Notes: a model not told the origin generated them from the letters alone. A stretch of 31,246 nt of DNA from Gammaproteobacteria bacterium UBA1119 (GCA_002313255.1 DCBA01000106.1:7679-38924); one strand, 5' to 3'; positions 16,330 through 25,401 are shown, counted from the first letter of the stretch. A program made the numbers and translations.

Positions 16330-17208
16330 GTGGTGCGTTCCAGAGAAACACAAGCAATTCTTTTCGGCTTGGCCGCGGTTGCTTTGTGGTCCACCGTGGC
16401 AACTGTTTTCAAACTCGGTCTCGCATTCCTTACACCTATTCAAATGTTATGGCTTGGCAGCGTATTTTCCTTAGCGTTCTTCACCGTCTCGAAACTCGTT
16501 ATCGCACCGACGCCAATCACGAGATCCGTCTACTTTCGAGCCGGGCTGTTGGGATTAGTGAACCCACTGGCGTATTACTTGATTCTGTTCGAAGCGTACG
16601 ACAGGCTACCCGCGCAGATAGCGCAACCGCTGAACTACACGTGGGCAATAACGCTAGCCATTCTCGCCATCCCTATACTCAAGCAGCGCCTATCGTCAAA
16701 GGCGTTGATCGGAATCGGCGTTAGCTACGTTGGTGTGGTTATTCTCGTGACCCGGGGCGCGAGTGTCGGATTTGACACGTTCGACATCGGAGGTATCACG
16801 CTCGCGCTCCTCAGCACGTTGTTGTGGTCACTGTACTGGCTCGCCACCATCCGGCTCGAATGTCATCCTGCATCACTCATGCTGATCGGGTTTGCGGTCG
16901 CCACACCAATCATCGGGTTACTTTGTTGGTCCACCGATGGCTTCCCGCCCTTGACCCCTCGAACGCTGTCGGTTGGAGTTTGGGTTGGTCTCTTCGAAAT
17001 GGGGGTTACCTTTCTTCTATGGCAGCAAGCGCTATCTCGTACTCGACAAGTCGCAAAGATTAGTCAGCTCATTTTTCTCTCGCCATTTATTTCACTGTTT
17101 TTGATTGATCAAATATTGGGAGAAAGCGTTCACCCTAGTGCAGTCATTGCTCTTGGCCTAATAGTCCTCGGAGTCGTATTAGTGAACAAACCGACCGTTG
17201 TACGCTGA
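16330..17208 (+). CDS. EamA/DMT family transporter
   Basis: This 292-aa inner-membrane protein has about ten hydrophobic segments in two repeated EamA halves. The first starts at AILFGLAAVALWSTVATVFKLG and the second near ITLALLSTLLWSLYWLATI. The characteristic proline/glycine pattern LNYTWAITLAILAIPILKQRLS ends the first half, and the last segment is SAVIALGLIVLGVVLVNKP. Such transporters export or import small metabolites (amino acids, amines, nucleotide sugars); the substrate cannot be predicted. Start is GTG (two GTGs in tandem at 16330 and 16333) without a clear ribosome site. It is convergent with the ASST-like gene. Confidence 0.9.
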   Translation: MVRSRETQAILFGLAAVALWSTVATVFKLGLAFLTPIQMLWLGSVFSLAFFTVSKLVIAPTPITRSVYFRAGLLGLVNPLAYYLILFEAYDRLPAQIAQPLNYTWAITLAILAIPILKQRLSSKALIGIGVSYVGVVILVTRGASVGFDTFDIGGITLALLSTLLWSLYWLATIRLECHPASLMLIGFAVATPIIGLLCWSTDGFPPLTPRTLSVGVWVGLFEMGVTFLLWQQALSRTRQVAKISQLIFLSPFISLFLIDQILGESVHPSAVIALGLIVLGVVLVNKPTVVR

Positions 17209-17236
17209 TCGGTCCGGGATTCTTCGTGGTACTGAT

Positions 17237-18382
17237 CTACGTCAAACCGTTCAGTTGGTTTAAATTACGGAACCGGTTAGGGTCAAGGTCTTTATCGACC
17301 AAGGCCGGGTGATCGACAGGATACCGATGCGCTCGATAGATGCTGACGGTGGCCTCTCCTCGTGAGTTGTTGTTTAGAAATGGGTTGATCCACTCCCAAA
17401 CAACCTCATGCGCACGATTCACTTCAAACAATCGCCCGCTGGTGCCCTCACAAACCAAAACGTTTCCTGATCCTAGGCGGGTCGCTCCAGAGATATGTCC
17501 GCTGAAGAATTGATCGGACGGGATCCCGTGGTAATCCCATACGACCTCCGACTTACTTGGGTCAATTTCAATGATGCGCGAACTGGAGTCACCGTTATCG
17601 AACACCTGAATATTTCCATCCTTGACCCATGTCGCATGGTGCTGACCATGCGTTTCAGTGTACTTGAAGCTAATTTCTTCCGATTTGCTGTCGATCACGC
17701 AGACTCGATCGTTGTGGCGCGCAGAGAATACGATGTCACCTTCTAGGTTCACATCAATCGAGTTAATGTGCGTCCATTCCCATCGTCGGACCGTAGCGAA
17801 AATAGGATCTCGGATAGGATCAAGCAGTTTCCAGGTATGTATTCGGCGCACCTCATTTTGATCCTGATCAATTTCAACTAAATCGTCGCCAAGCAGCCGC
17901 GGCAGCCGCTCCCTATGCATTTTTCGCCCACCTCGGACTCCGCGATGGAATTCTTCAGGCAATTCCACCCACACGGGAACCATCGTGTTGCCATTCGCGA
18001 ATCGAAAAAAGTCGTGGTGTTGAAATTTGTTGATGTACTCCCAAACGACGTTGCCATCCCAGTCAACCTCAACCAGCGTCGTGTGGTAGCCACCCAAGCG
18101 CGTGACATGGTGTTCAAGCGGAGGCGGTGCTTTCGTCGGTTCATCTTTCGGCGGTTTGGGCGTGTCGATGTCCGAACCGGTCATCAGCAGATTGCCGTTT
18201 TCGAGCATGCGCCCGTAGCCAGGCTTGATATGGCTAAAGACCCAGCGATGGACTATGCGTCCATCAATATCGATAAGGTACGTAGCCGCATCGCCGTGAG
18301 GGGTCAGTAACGTATAACCTTTGGTTGAAAGTCCGTGCCGATGAAAGGTCAGACCGGTCGGGCGGTTGACAGACCATCCCAT
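17237..18382 (-). CDS. Arylsulfotransferase (ASST) family protein, apparently cytoplasmic
   Basis: This 381-aa protein is built of repeated beta-propeller blades of the type 'G..L.....G.vvWe' (IDIDGRIVHRWVF, VDWDGNVVWEYINKFQHHDFFRFANGN, IDPSKSEVVWDYHG, VNRAHEVVWEWINP), the pattern of the ASST/arylsulfotransferase-like family. Conserved histidines are in QHHDF, EWTHINSID, TETHGQHHATW and YRAHRYP and could correspond to ASST active-site His residues. No signal peptide is seen, whereas E. coli-type ASST is periplasmic, so true PAPS-independent sulfotransfer is unproven. It starts 12 nt after the Ldh_2 gene stop on the same strand, without a visible ribosome site, which suggests co-transcription. 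A generic propeller enzyme is the alternative. Confidence 0.82.
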   Translation of the reverse strand: MGWSVNRPTGLTFHRHGLSTKGYTLLTPHGDAATYLIDIDGRIVHRWVFSHIKPGYGRMLENGNLLMTGSDIDTPKPPKDEPTKAPPPLEHHVTRLGGYHTTLVEVDWDGNVVWEYINKFQHHDFFRFANGNTMVPVWVELPEEFHRGVRGGRKMHRERLPRLLGDDLVEIDQDQNEVRRIHTWKLLDPIRDPIFATVRRWEWTHINSIDVNLEGDIVFSARHNDRVCVIDSKSEEISFKYTETHGQHHATWVKDGNIQVFDNGDSSSRIIEIDPSKSEVVWDYHGIPSDQFFSGHISGATRLGSGNVLVCEGTSGRLFEVNRAHEVVWEWINPFLNNNSRGEATVSIYRAHRYPVDHPALVDKDLDPNRFRNLNQLNGLT

Positions 18383-18394
18383 GGTTAATGATCG

Positions 18395-19471
18395 CTAGGG
18401 TAAATCATCGGTTACGCCAAGATCGGCCATGGTTTTCTTGAACCACTCAATGACTTCGGGATGGTATGGAATACCTTCGGCGCGGCGCTCAAGCTCCGCT
18501 TCGTGCTCGGGGATGCCGGGATAGACCACGCGTGACTCACCAGGCGCAGGCTTGCAGTCGAGTAATGCTCGTAAGTAGTCGTCCATGTCTTTTTTAAAAG
18601 TCGCGACGTCGCAGAACGCACCGACGTCGTAGGCCATAAAATAGTGCGCCGTACCTTGCCGTCGAAACGGTCCGCCGCCTGTGCCTGTCAAGACGCCACA
18701 GAGAATTTCGACCAACATCGCCAACCCAAAACCTTTATGGGAGCCGATCTCTCGGGTACCACCGAGTGGAAGCATCATGAACCCTTCGAGTACGGGGGAC
18801 TCTTCCATCACGGGGGCACCTTCAGCATCGCTAATCCATCCCGGCGCAACGTTGCCATCGACCCGTCGCAACAATTGAATTTTGTTCGCAGCAACCGAAC
18901 TCATGGAGGCATCGAATATAAACGGTACTTCCGCGTCGGAAGGCGCCGCGATTCCGATCGGATTAAGGCCCAAAAGTCGCTCCGCACCCTGCGTTGGCGT
19001 GACCAATAAACCGCCCGTGGTCATGGAGATCCCAATCATGTCGTGGGCCAACGCCAGGTGTGCGTAGTACGCTGACGGGCCGTAATGTTGTCCGTTGTAA
19101 GCCGTAACCACCGCGACTCCGGTGTCTTTGGCCCGTTTGCAGGCTTCCTCCATAAACATCCGACTTTGTGCTATTCCTAGTCCGTTGTCGCAGTCGTATG
19201 AAATCGCACCCAAGGTATCGCGTTCGCGACGAGCCAAGGGCGTTGGATTAATTTGTGCGGCGCGAAAGCCCGCGACGTATGCTCGCATCATGTTGGAAAC
19301 GCCGTGGGAATCAATACCTCGTATATCGGCATACAGCAAGACGTCGGCCGAGGCCTCGGCTTCCGCCTCCGGCATATCAAACGCTTTGAAAATATCTTCG
19401 ACCGCTTGGCGCATGACGGCTTGATCCACCCGAACAGCAATATCGTCGGGTACTTTGAAGCGCTCCAGCAT
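18395..19471 (-). CDS. Ldh_2 family (malate/L-lactate/sulfolactate-type) dehydrogenase
   Basis: This 358-aa NAD(P)-dependent 2-hydroxyacid dehydrogenase has the non-Rossmann MDH/LDH2 fold (MdhB, ComC, YbiC, DlgD relatives). Conserved segments are DIRGIDSHGVSNMMRAY near 47-63 with the catalytic His, NGQHYGPSAYYAHLAL, TQGAERLLGLNPIGIAAPS, FIFDASMSSVAANKI and GSHKGFGLAMLVEILCGVLTG. Start is ATG 19471 with GGAGAGG 5 nt upstream, preferred over an ATG at 19498. The ASST-like gene follows after 12 nt. Members oxidise malate, lactate, sulfolactate or ureidoglycolate, and sequence by eye does not decide among them. The pairing with an ASST-family protein makes a sulfonate such as sulfolactate worth considering, as inference only. 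Confidence 0.93.
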   Translation of the reverse strand: MLERFKVPDDIAVRVDQAVMRQAVEDIFKAFDMPEAEAEASADVLLYADIRGIDSHGVSNMMRAYVAGFRAAQINPTPLARRERDTLGAISYDCDNGLGIAQSRMFMEEACKRAKDTGVAVVTAYNGQHYGPSAYYAHLALAHDMIGISMTTGGLLVTPTQGAERLLGLNPIGIAAPSDAEVPFIFDASMSSVAANKIQLLRRVDGNVAPGWISDAEGAPVMEESPVLEGFMMLPLGGTREIGSHKGFGLAMLVEILCGVLTGTGGGPFRRQGTAHYFMAYDVGAFCDVATFKKDMDDYLRALLDCKPAPGESRVVYPGIPEHEAELERRAEGIPYHPEVIEWFKKTMADLGVTDDLP

Positions 19472-19585
19472 AACGACCTCTCCAGTTCGATCGAACAAGG
19501 TAACAGATCGTAAAACCAGACGCGCATAATCAGCCCGTGCGGCGAACTTTAATTGGTTGTGCCCAACCGAAACGGGGACACATCA

Positions 19586-20686
19586 ATGCATCTGGATTCG
19601 AAAAACGAGGCATGGTTGCTAGGACGCAAGCCCCTCGGGGGCTGGCCCACAAACGGCGACTTTAAATGGGTCACGCAAGAGCAGTACGTTCCTCACCGCG
19701 GGCAAGCGCTGACGCGGACCCTCTACCTCTCGATGGATCCGTACCAGTGGGGACGCCGCCGCAGTGGCGCAGAGACCCCGGGGGATGTATGTCATGGCCG
19801 CACCGTCTCCGAGGTGATCGCCAGCCGCTCAGCTGAATACGGCGAGGGCGACATCGTCTTCAATACCAACGGCTGGCAACAATTTGGACTGGTTGGGGCA
19901 GAAATAAACGTATTCGGATACATGTTCCCCCGAATTCTGGATGCTAACGCGGCGCCGATATCTACCGCTGTAGGTATTCTGGGCATGCTCGGTCTGACCG
20001 CATATTCAGGAATCTATTTACAATGCCGGCCGAGACCAGGGGAAACGGTCGTGGTTTCAGCTGCGTCCGGTGGCGTTGGGCAAGCCGCCGGCCAGATCGC
20101 CCGAATCATGGGCTGTCGCGTGGTCGGTATCGCGGGTCGTGAATCCAAGTGCCAATTCGTTACCGAAGAGCTGGGTTTTGATGCATGTGTTTCCCACCTT
20201 TCTCCGGTTTATACCGAAGATCTTCGGAAGGCGTGTCCCGACGGCATTGACGCGTACTTCGAAAATGTCGGCGGCAGCGTTTACGAAGGCGTACTACCCC
20301 TGCTCAATTCGGGGTCGCGCATTACTCTGTGCGGCATGATCTCCCAATACGGTGACGCCCAGCCGGAACGTGCGTCCGAACGGTGGCACGCAACAGGTGC
20401 GCCGTTCTTTCAAAGGCAAAATGTGACCGTCCATCCTCTCTTCGTGCGGAATTTTGTCGACCAGCACCAAGCCGCTTTCCTCGAAGCTATGTCGGCCTGG
20501 ATTCAAGATGGCTTAGTGCGTTATCGGGAAGACCTATGGGTCGGCCTCGAAAACGCGCCCGAGGCATTCGAGGCTATGTTGAAGGGCAAGAACTTTGGGA
20601 AAACGTTGGTCAGGGTTGCTCCCGACCCTACGTCCGACGATCGGCTTGAAGCCGGACGTTCAAACGGCAATGTACTCGTAGTCTAA
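19586..20686 (+). CDS. MDR-family NADP-dependent oxidoreductase (CurA / prostaglandin-reductase-like)
   Basis: This 366-aa zinc-independent medium-chain reductase is of the PTGR/CurA/leukotriene-B4 dehydrogenase type, which reduces the double bond of alpha,beta-unsaturated carbonyls with NADPH. Motifs are LSMDPYQWGRR near 44-54 (usual LSVDPYMRGRM), the NADP-binding VSAASGGVGQAAGQIARIMGCRVVGIAG, YFENVGG, and the C-terminal ENAPEAFEAMLKGKNFGKTLVRV. Start is ATG 19586 with GGGGA about 8 nt upstream; a TTG at 19553 is possible but less likely. It is convergent with the haloalkane dehalogenase, only 14 nt apart. A role in dehalogenation product metabolism is speculation from position. Confidence 0.92.
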   Translation: MHLDSKNEAWLLGRKPLGGWPTNGDFKWVTQEQYVPHRGQALTRTLYLSMDPYQWGRRRSGAETPGDVCHGRTVSEVIASRSAEYGEGDIVFNTNGWQQFGLVGAEINVFGYMFPRILDANAAPISTAVGILGMLGLTAYSGIYLQCRPRPGETVVVSAASGGVGQAAGQIARIMGCRVVGIAGRESKCQFVTEELGFDACVSHLSPVYTEDLRKACPDGIDAYFENVGGSVYEGVLPLLNSGSRITLCGMISQYGDAQPERASERWHATGAPFFQRQNVTVHPLFVRNFVDQHQAAFLEAMSAWIQDGLVRYREDLWVGLENAPEAFEAMLKGKNFGKTLVRVAPDPTSDDRLEAGRSNGNVLVV

Positions 20687-20700
20687 ACCAACAAAACTGC

Positions 20701-21576
20701 CTACAAACTTTCGAGCCAGGCGTTGATCGCTGTACCAATTTCCGTCGGCGAATCTTCCTGGATGAAATGACTGCCACGAACGGTGACTTCGCGCTGATTC
20801 GGCCAACGACGACAAAATTCTCGCTGCGCTCCAGTCAGCAGCGCCCCAGGTTCGGCATTGATAAATAATTTCGGAATTTGCGACTTCTCGAGCCACTCGG
20901 CGTACGTTTCAACGATGTCCGTGACGTCTGCTGGCTCGCCTTCAATCGGAATCTGCCGCGGCCAGGTGAGAGTCGGTCGACGGCCCTCGCCCGGCTCGGT
21001 GAAGGGACGCCGATACACCGACATCTCTTCCTCAGAAAGCTCTCTTAATACCGATCCCGGCAACACCCGCTCTACAAAGAGATTGTTCTCCAACACCATC
21101 CCTTCACCCGCTTCTGAACGAAACCCTTGGAAAATGCCCCGTGATCTGTCTGGAAATTCGTCCCATGCAAGCGGGCGGACAATTGCCTCCATGTAACATA
21201 TTCCCCGGACGGATTGCGGATGGCGTTGCGCCCAGTCAAACCCAAGCGCCGACCCCCAATCATGGACAATCAGTACCACGTCATCGCCCACGCCGAGCGC
21301 CGCCAGTGCCTTGTCGAAATATTGCCGTTGCTCGGCGTAGGTATATGAGCCGGGACCTGGATCAATAAGCTTGTCAGAATCACCCATACCGATGAGATCC
21401 AACGCAACACATCGACCTCGGTGTGCCAACATCGGCATCACATTACGCCACAGATAACTCGACGTCGGATTCCCGTGTTGAAAGACGATGGGCGACCCCT
21501 CACCCATTTCGACGTACGCCATACGCCGCCCATCGACTTCAATAAATTGCTTCGCATGTTCCTCGGCTGACACCAT
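20701..21576 (-). CDS. dhaA: Haloalkane dehalogenase, subfamily II, LinB/DhaA-like
   Basis: This alpha/beta hydrolase (291 aa) cleaves carbon-halogen bonds, giving alcohol, halide and proton. The full catalytic set of subfamily II is present: nucleophile D106 and halide-binding W107 in [10 protein letters not shown], second halide ligand N36 in [12 protein letters not shown], catalytic acid E130 in CYMEAIVRP, and base H270 in [10 protein letters not shown]. The cap domain segment [14 protein letters not shown]...VERVLPG and [12 protein letters not shown] closely resemble what I recall of LinB from lindane-degrading sphingomonads, residue numbers shifted by two. No signal peptide is seen. GAGG lies about 8 nt before the ATG. 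It is divergent from the SDR at 21763 and convergent with the MDR gene. Specific halogenated substrates cannot be predicted. Confidence 0.96.
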   Translation of the reverse strand: MVSAEEHAKQFIEVDGRRMAYVEMGEGSPIVFQHGNPTSSYLWRNVMPMLAHRGRCVALDLIGMGDSDKLIDPGPGSYTYAEQRQYFDKALAALGVGDDVVLIVHDWGSALGFDWAQRHPQSVRGICYMEAIVRPLAWDEFPDRSRGIFQGFRSEAGEGMVLENNLFVERVLPGSVLRELSEEEMSVYRRPFTEPGEGRRPTLTWPRQIPIEGEPADVTDIVETYAEWLEKSQIPKLFINAEPGALLTGAQREFCRRWPNQREVTVRGSHFIQEDSPTEIGTAINAWLESL

Positions 21577-21762
21577 CTCAATTCCTCATATACGCTCTTG
21601 AGTCGACCTAGGTTATACCCATCGAAATAACAACAAGACGGAGAGCACAACTGTAGTCGCGGCAATGCAGGTTCTGTAACCAAAATACACCACCATTGTT
21701 TATCTTGCGCCCGAGCCCCGTGGATGCATGAATACGTTATTGGTTGGTTGGGAGAATTGACG

Positions 21763-22542
21763 ATGGCGAAACGAACAGTACTAGTGACGGGAGCAGCTCG
21801 TGGAATCGGTAAAGGGATCGCGGACGCATTTCTACGTGCCGGGCACCGAGTCATGATCGCTGATTTGGGTACAAGCCCTGATTGGAACTACGATTTGGGC
21901 AGCGATCACGCCTTGAAAGAAACCCTCGATGACCTTTCGCCTCTTGGAGAAGTGGACAGCGTGGACGTCGACGTGACCCAAGTGACTTCGTGTCAACGAG
22001 CGATCCAAAAGACATTAGACACTTTCGGACAAATCGATGTACTCGTAAACAACGCTGGCATTGTCGATAGTGGTCCAATCGAAAGTTTCAGTGAAGCCAC
22101 GTGGGATCGGATCTTCGCCGTCAACGTCAAAGGGATTTTTCTCATGTCAAAAACGGCATTACCCCAGCTAAAAGCATCATCCGATGCGGCGATCGTGAGC
22201 ACCGCGTCTATCGCGGGTAAACGCGGCTCAGCAAATCTCGCCGCGTATTGTGCTTCTAAATTTGCGGCTGTGGGATTAACGCAATCGATGGCTCAGGAGT
22301 TCGCTCCATTCGGCATTCGCGTCAACGCGATTTGTCCGGGTATGGTGGGAACCGCGATGTGGCTTGACCACCTCATGGCCAATCAGGGCGCAGTGGCCTT
22401 CGACAATCGCATGGCCGATATGATACCGCTCGGTCGACCGCAAACCGCCGCCGACATGGGCCAGGCGGCCGTATACCTAGCAACCGCTCCAAACGTAACG
22501 GGCATCTCGCTCAACGTGGCCGGCGGTTTCGAGATGAATTAA
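21763..22542 (+). CDS. SDR family oxidoreductase
   Basis: This 259-aa classical short-chain dehydrogenase has a complete active site: TGAARGIG at 9-16, D34 in MIADLG suggesting NAD preference, NNAG at 96-99, tetrad N121 (AVNVKG), S149, and Y162/K166 in AYCASK. The C-terminus GISLNVAGGFEMN is the usual family end. I start it at ATG 21763 with GGGAGA about 9 nt upstream; an ATG at 21724 is in frame but adds 13 unlikely residues. It is divergent from the haloalkane dehalogenase, with 186 nt between them in which I see no gene, and it precedes the PPIase gene by 15 nt. Oxidation of an alcohol released by the dehalogenase is an attractive but unproven role. Confidence 0.93.
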   Translation: MAKRTVLVTGAARGIGKGIADAFLRAGHRVMIADLGTSPDWNYDLGSDHALKETLDDLSPLGEVDSVDVDVTQVTSCQRAIQKTLDTFGQIDVLVNNAGIVDSGPIESFSEATWDRIFAVNVKGIFLMSKTALPQLKASSDAAIVSTASIAGKRGSANLAAYCASKFAAVGLTQSMAQEFAPFGIRVNAICPGMVGTAMWLDHLMANQGAVAFDNRMADMIPLGRPQTAADMGQAAVYLATAPNVTGISLNVAGGFEMN

Positions 22543-22557
22543 GGCTTACTAACAACC

Positions 22558-23364
22558 ATGCGTTTCGTCCGCGACCCACTGTTTGTGTTTATCGTTGTCG
22601 GCGTCCTATTGTTCGCTGTTGATTCACTGCGTCAACGAGGGTCGACCGACCGGAATATCGTCGTCAGCAATAATGATATTCAGCGACTCCACGATCAATG
22701 GCTATCGCAGATGGGCTCCGAGCCCACGCCCGCCGAACTCGAAGGCTTAATCGACGGTCACGTCCGCGAAGAAATGTTCGTCCGCGAGGCACGCAAACTC
22801 GGACTGGAACACGACGACGTTATTATTCGTCGGCGCCTCGCGCAAAAACTGCAGTTCGTCGTGGAAGATCGCGCGTTACTTGAACCGCCGAGCGACACGA
22901 CATTACGCAGTTATTTCGACCTTCATCAGGAACGCTACCAAGTAGCCGAACGATTGACCTTTTCTCACGTATTTTTCAGCCCCGAACGTCGAGATACCGC
23001 TGCTCAAGACGCAAGAAATCTGCTTGAGTCAATCGATGACGAAAACTGGCGCCAACTCGGCGATAGCTTCATGTTGCGACGTACCTATACCCAAGCAACT
23101 CCTACGGAAATCCGTCGTGATTTTGGATCACGTTTTATGACTTCACTGTCGTCGCTTTCGATCGGAACCTGGCAGGGACCCGTCGTATCCGGCTATGGCC
23201 AGCATCTAGTGAAGCTCACGCAGCGTTACGCTGCGCGCGAATCCACGTTCGACGAGGCCGTCGACAGAGTCCGAAACGATTTCAACCTCGATCGCCGTAC
23301 CGAGGCAAACGCGACGGAGTTACAGGCCATGCGCGAAAACTACCGTATTCGAGTCGAACGATGA
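22558..23364 (+). CDS. Membrane-anchored peptidyl-prolyl cis-trans isomerase (parvulin type)
   Basis: This 268-aa periplasmic foldase is held by one N-terminal membrane segment (about 8-24, FVFIVVGVLLFAVDSL). A helical chaperone part with ELEGLIDGHVREEMFVREARKLGLEHDDVIIRRRLAQKL (SurA/PpiD-like) follows. The parvulin-like domain spans about 135-235: RLTFSHVFFSPERRD, then SIGTWQGPVVSGYGQHLVKL. Prolyl isomerase activity is plausible but parvulin residues are only partly conserved. Its last bases overlap the HupE/UreJ gene (ATGA), so the two are translationally coupled. I recall this PPIase-HupE pairing as recurrent in proteobacteria, suggesting it helps fold the HupE periplasmic domain or a partner. 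Confidence 0.88.
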   Translation: MRFVRDPLFVFIVVGVLLFAVDSLRQRGSTDRNIVVSNNDIQRLHDQWLSQMGSEPTPAELEGLIDGHVREEMFVREARKLGLEHDDVIIRRRLAQKLQFVVEDRALLEPPSDTTLRSYFDLHQERYQVAERLTFSHVFFSPERRDTAAQDARNLLESIDDENWRQLGDSFMLRRTYTQATPTEIRRDFGSRFMTSLSSLSIGTWQGPVVSGYGQHLVKLTQRYAARESTFDEAVDRVRNDFNLDRRTEANATELQAMRENYRIRVER

Positions 23365-24332
23365 ATCGTCTCATCCTGATCGCGTTTTGCATCTGCTCCG
23401 GATCGATCCTGGCACACGAAGTACGACCCGCGTACCTCGAAATAAATGCTGCCGGCGAGAACGAGTATTCGGTGATCTGGAAACAACCTTTACTTAATGG
23501 GCGGCCTTTGTCATTGCAACCCGACTTCCCAAGCGACTGTGCCCGCTCGTCTTCACGAATTGAAGTATTGGGAACAGAAGCTCTTATCGAACGTATTGAA
23601 CTTCAATGCGCGTCATCGCTCGAGGGCCGGATCGTCGGAGTCTCCGGTCTAACGAAAACACTCACCGACGTCCTGGTTCGCGTGCAACTTGGCAACGGCA
23701 GCACGACGACTCTGCTGCGCCCGGAATCACCAACCACGAAACTCGGCGCCGGCCGATCTTCACCGTTAGCAAGCTACTTGCAGCTCGGTATCGAACATCT
23801 CTTGTTCGGTATTGATCACGTGCTCTTCGTAATTGGACTGATGTTTTTCTTGGATCGAATTGGCCCGCTGGTTAAAACCATCACCGCCTTTACCGTGGCT
23901 CACAGTCTGACACTCGGGATCTCGGCAATCGGGCTCGTCCGCATCCCCCAAGCGCCGATCGAGGCCGTCATTGCCCTCTCCATTCTGTTTTTAGCAACCG
24001 AAAAGCTCCGTGGTACCGCCGACACCTTGGTAGCGCGGCGCACCTGGTTGATCGCGTTCATTTTTGGCCTATTGCACGGCTTCGGCTTTGCCGGAGCGCT
24101 CAACGATATCGGGCTGCCGCGCGAAAACCTCTTGCTCGCGCTACTCCTATTCAATCTTGGTGTGGAGCTCGGGCAGCTGTTGGTGGTCGGTGCAGCGTTG
24201 TTGGTCGCACATGCGACGGCGCGTTGGTTCAGCCCAACCCCACGAATGGTATGGCAAGCGCCCGTCTACGGGATCGGTGCCATCGCATCGTTTTGGTTCG
24301 TTTCAAGGACGGCGAGTATTGTCTTTGCCTAA
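23361..24332 (+). CDS. HupE/UreJ family membrane protein with periplasmic N-terminal domain
   Basis: This 323-aa inner-membrane protein has a cleavable signal peptide (cut near ILA/HEVRPAYLEI), a periplasmic domain of about 115 residues, then about six membrane helices starting at LGIEHLLFGIDHVLFVIGLMFFL. The HxxxGxDH-type motif in the first helix and the FGLLHGFGFAGAL segment are hallmarks of HupE/UreJ proteins, linked in some members to nickel or cobalt uptake for hydrogenase and urease. No hydrogenase or urease gene is present in the window. The start overlaps the PPIase stop by 4 nt. The dihaem lipoprotein follows after 49 nt. Metal substrate is uncertain. Confidence 0.92.
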   Translation: MNRLILIAFCICSGSILAHEVRPAYLEINAAGENEYSVIWKQPLLNGRPLSLQPDFPSDCARSSSRIEVLGTEALIERIELQCASSLEGRIVGVSGLTKTLTDVLVRVQLGNGSTTTLLRPESPTTKLGAGRSSPLASYLQLGIEHLLFGIDHVLFVIGLMFFLDRIGPLVKTITAFTVAHSLTLGISAIGLVRIPQAPIEAVIALSILFLATEKLRGTADTLVARRTWLIAFIFGLLHGFGFAGALNDIGLPRENLLLALLLFNLGVELGQLLVVGAALLVAHATARWFSPTPRMVWQAPVYGIGAIASFWFVSRTASIVFA

Positions 24333-24381
24333 CGTCGGTTGTTCACGGGGCTCCGCGCCCGAAATCACGGGTAACAAGGCG

Positions 24382-25401
24382 ATGTCCATAACCGCTCGCC
24401 GGCGCTTTCGTTCGGACAGTCGCTCCCTCATTTTTATTATCGTCGGCACGTTGTTGTTGGTCGCGTCGGGCGCTTGTACGCGTGACGAATACCCACAAAC
24501 TCTCTCCGGTTGGAATCAACTGAGGATCGAACATGGAGAACTGGTCGTCGCGCAGGATGTTGAACCATTCACAATCAATTCGCCGCTCTTTTCGGATTAC
24601 GCGGTGAAACTACGTACTCGTCACATCCCTGGGGAACTAATGGTGGAGGGGGACTGGTACGAATATCCGGTTGGCAGCATCTTCACCAAAACGTTCTACT
24701 ACCCCGCGATCAGTACCGGTCTGACCCGTCATAGCAATCACAGCACCCACGCTTCCGTCACACTGAACGACCATCGATTACTCGAAACGCGTGTTCTCTA
24801 CAAAGAAGAGTCCGGATGGATCGCGCTACCTTATCTATGGAATGAAGCGGAAACCGAAGCAGTCCTCGCACCGACCGGAGGTTCCGTAAAGCTAACCTTG
24901 GACGGTGAAACATTCGACTATTTTGTCCCCGATCAGAACCAATGCGCGAGCTGTCATGCGTGGAACCACACCACCGGAGAAATCCGGCCGTTAGGTGCCA
25001 AGCCGGCACAGTTCAGTTCGCTACCCGCATGGCAAAATGACACGGTCGAGGTTGAGGCTCGTGCCAGAGCCTACCTCGATGTATCGTGCGCGCACTGCCA
25101 TAACGCAGACGGCGCCGCCGATACGTCGGGACTGGATCTCGAGTACGCTAACACCCATCCCACCAGTTTGGGAATCTGTAAACCCGCTGTCGCCGCTGGA
25201 CCCGGCGCTCCGCATGCCTTCGATATCAAACCGGGCCGCCCCGACGTTTCCAATATGATGGTTCGTCTTGGATCACAAAACCCCGCAGTGATGATGCCGG
25301 AAATCGGCCGCAGTTTGGTCCATGTTGAAGGTTACGACCTGATCTCGGCATGGATTACGGCTATGGACGGCGAATGCGAAACCACTCAATCCCAGCTCTA
25401 A
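24382..25401 (+). CDS. Dihaem c-type lipoprotein (HNE_0200 / SO2930-like family)
   Basis: This 339-aa exported protein has a signal anchor and a lipobox-like SGAC (C32), so it is probably attached to a membrane on the periplasmic side. Two haem-binding CxxCH motifs are visible: QCASCH (C188, C191, H192) and CAHCH (C236, C239, H240). The N-terminal segment SGWNQLRIEHGELV...FSDYAVKLRTRHIP is typical of an uncharacterised family I know as TIGR03806/HNE_0200. I start it at ATG 24382; the frame is open back into the HupE gene but earlier codons are shadow. Electron transfer or a peroxidase-like role is possible. It sits at the end of the PPIase-HupE set. Confidence 0.87.
   Translation: MSITARRRFRSDSRSLIFIIVGTLLLVASGACTRDEYPQTLSGWNQLRIEHGELVVAQDVEPFTINSPLFSDYAVKLRTRHIPGELMVEGDWYEYPVGSIFTKTFYYPAISTGLTRHSNHSTHASVTLNDHRLLETRVLYKEESGWIALPYLWNEAETEAVLAPTGGSVKLTLDGETFDYFVPDQNQCASCHAWNHTTGEIRPLGAKPAQFSSLPAWQNDTVEVEARARAYLDVSCAHCHNADGAADTSGLDLEYANTHPTSLGICKPAVAAGPGAPHAFDIKPGRPDVSNMMVRLGSQNPAVMMPEIGRSLVHVEGYDLISAWITAMDGECETTQSQL

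Noticed and set aside
24064..24381. N-terminal extension of the dihaem protein frame
   Set aside because: It overlaps the HupE/UreJ gene in another frame; the signal anchor and lipobox begin only after ATG 24382.
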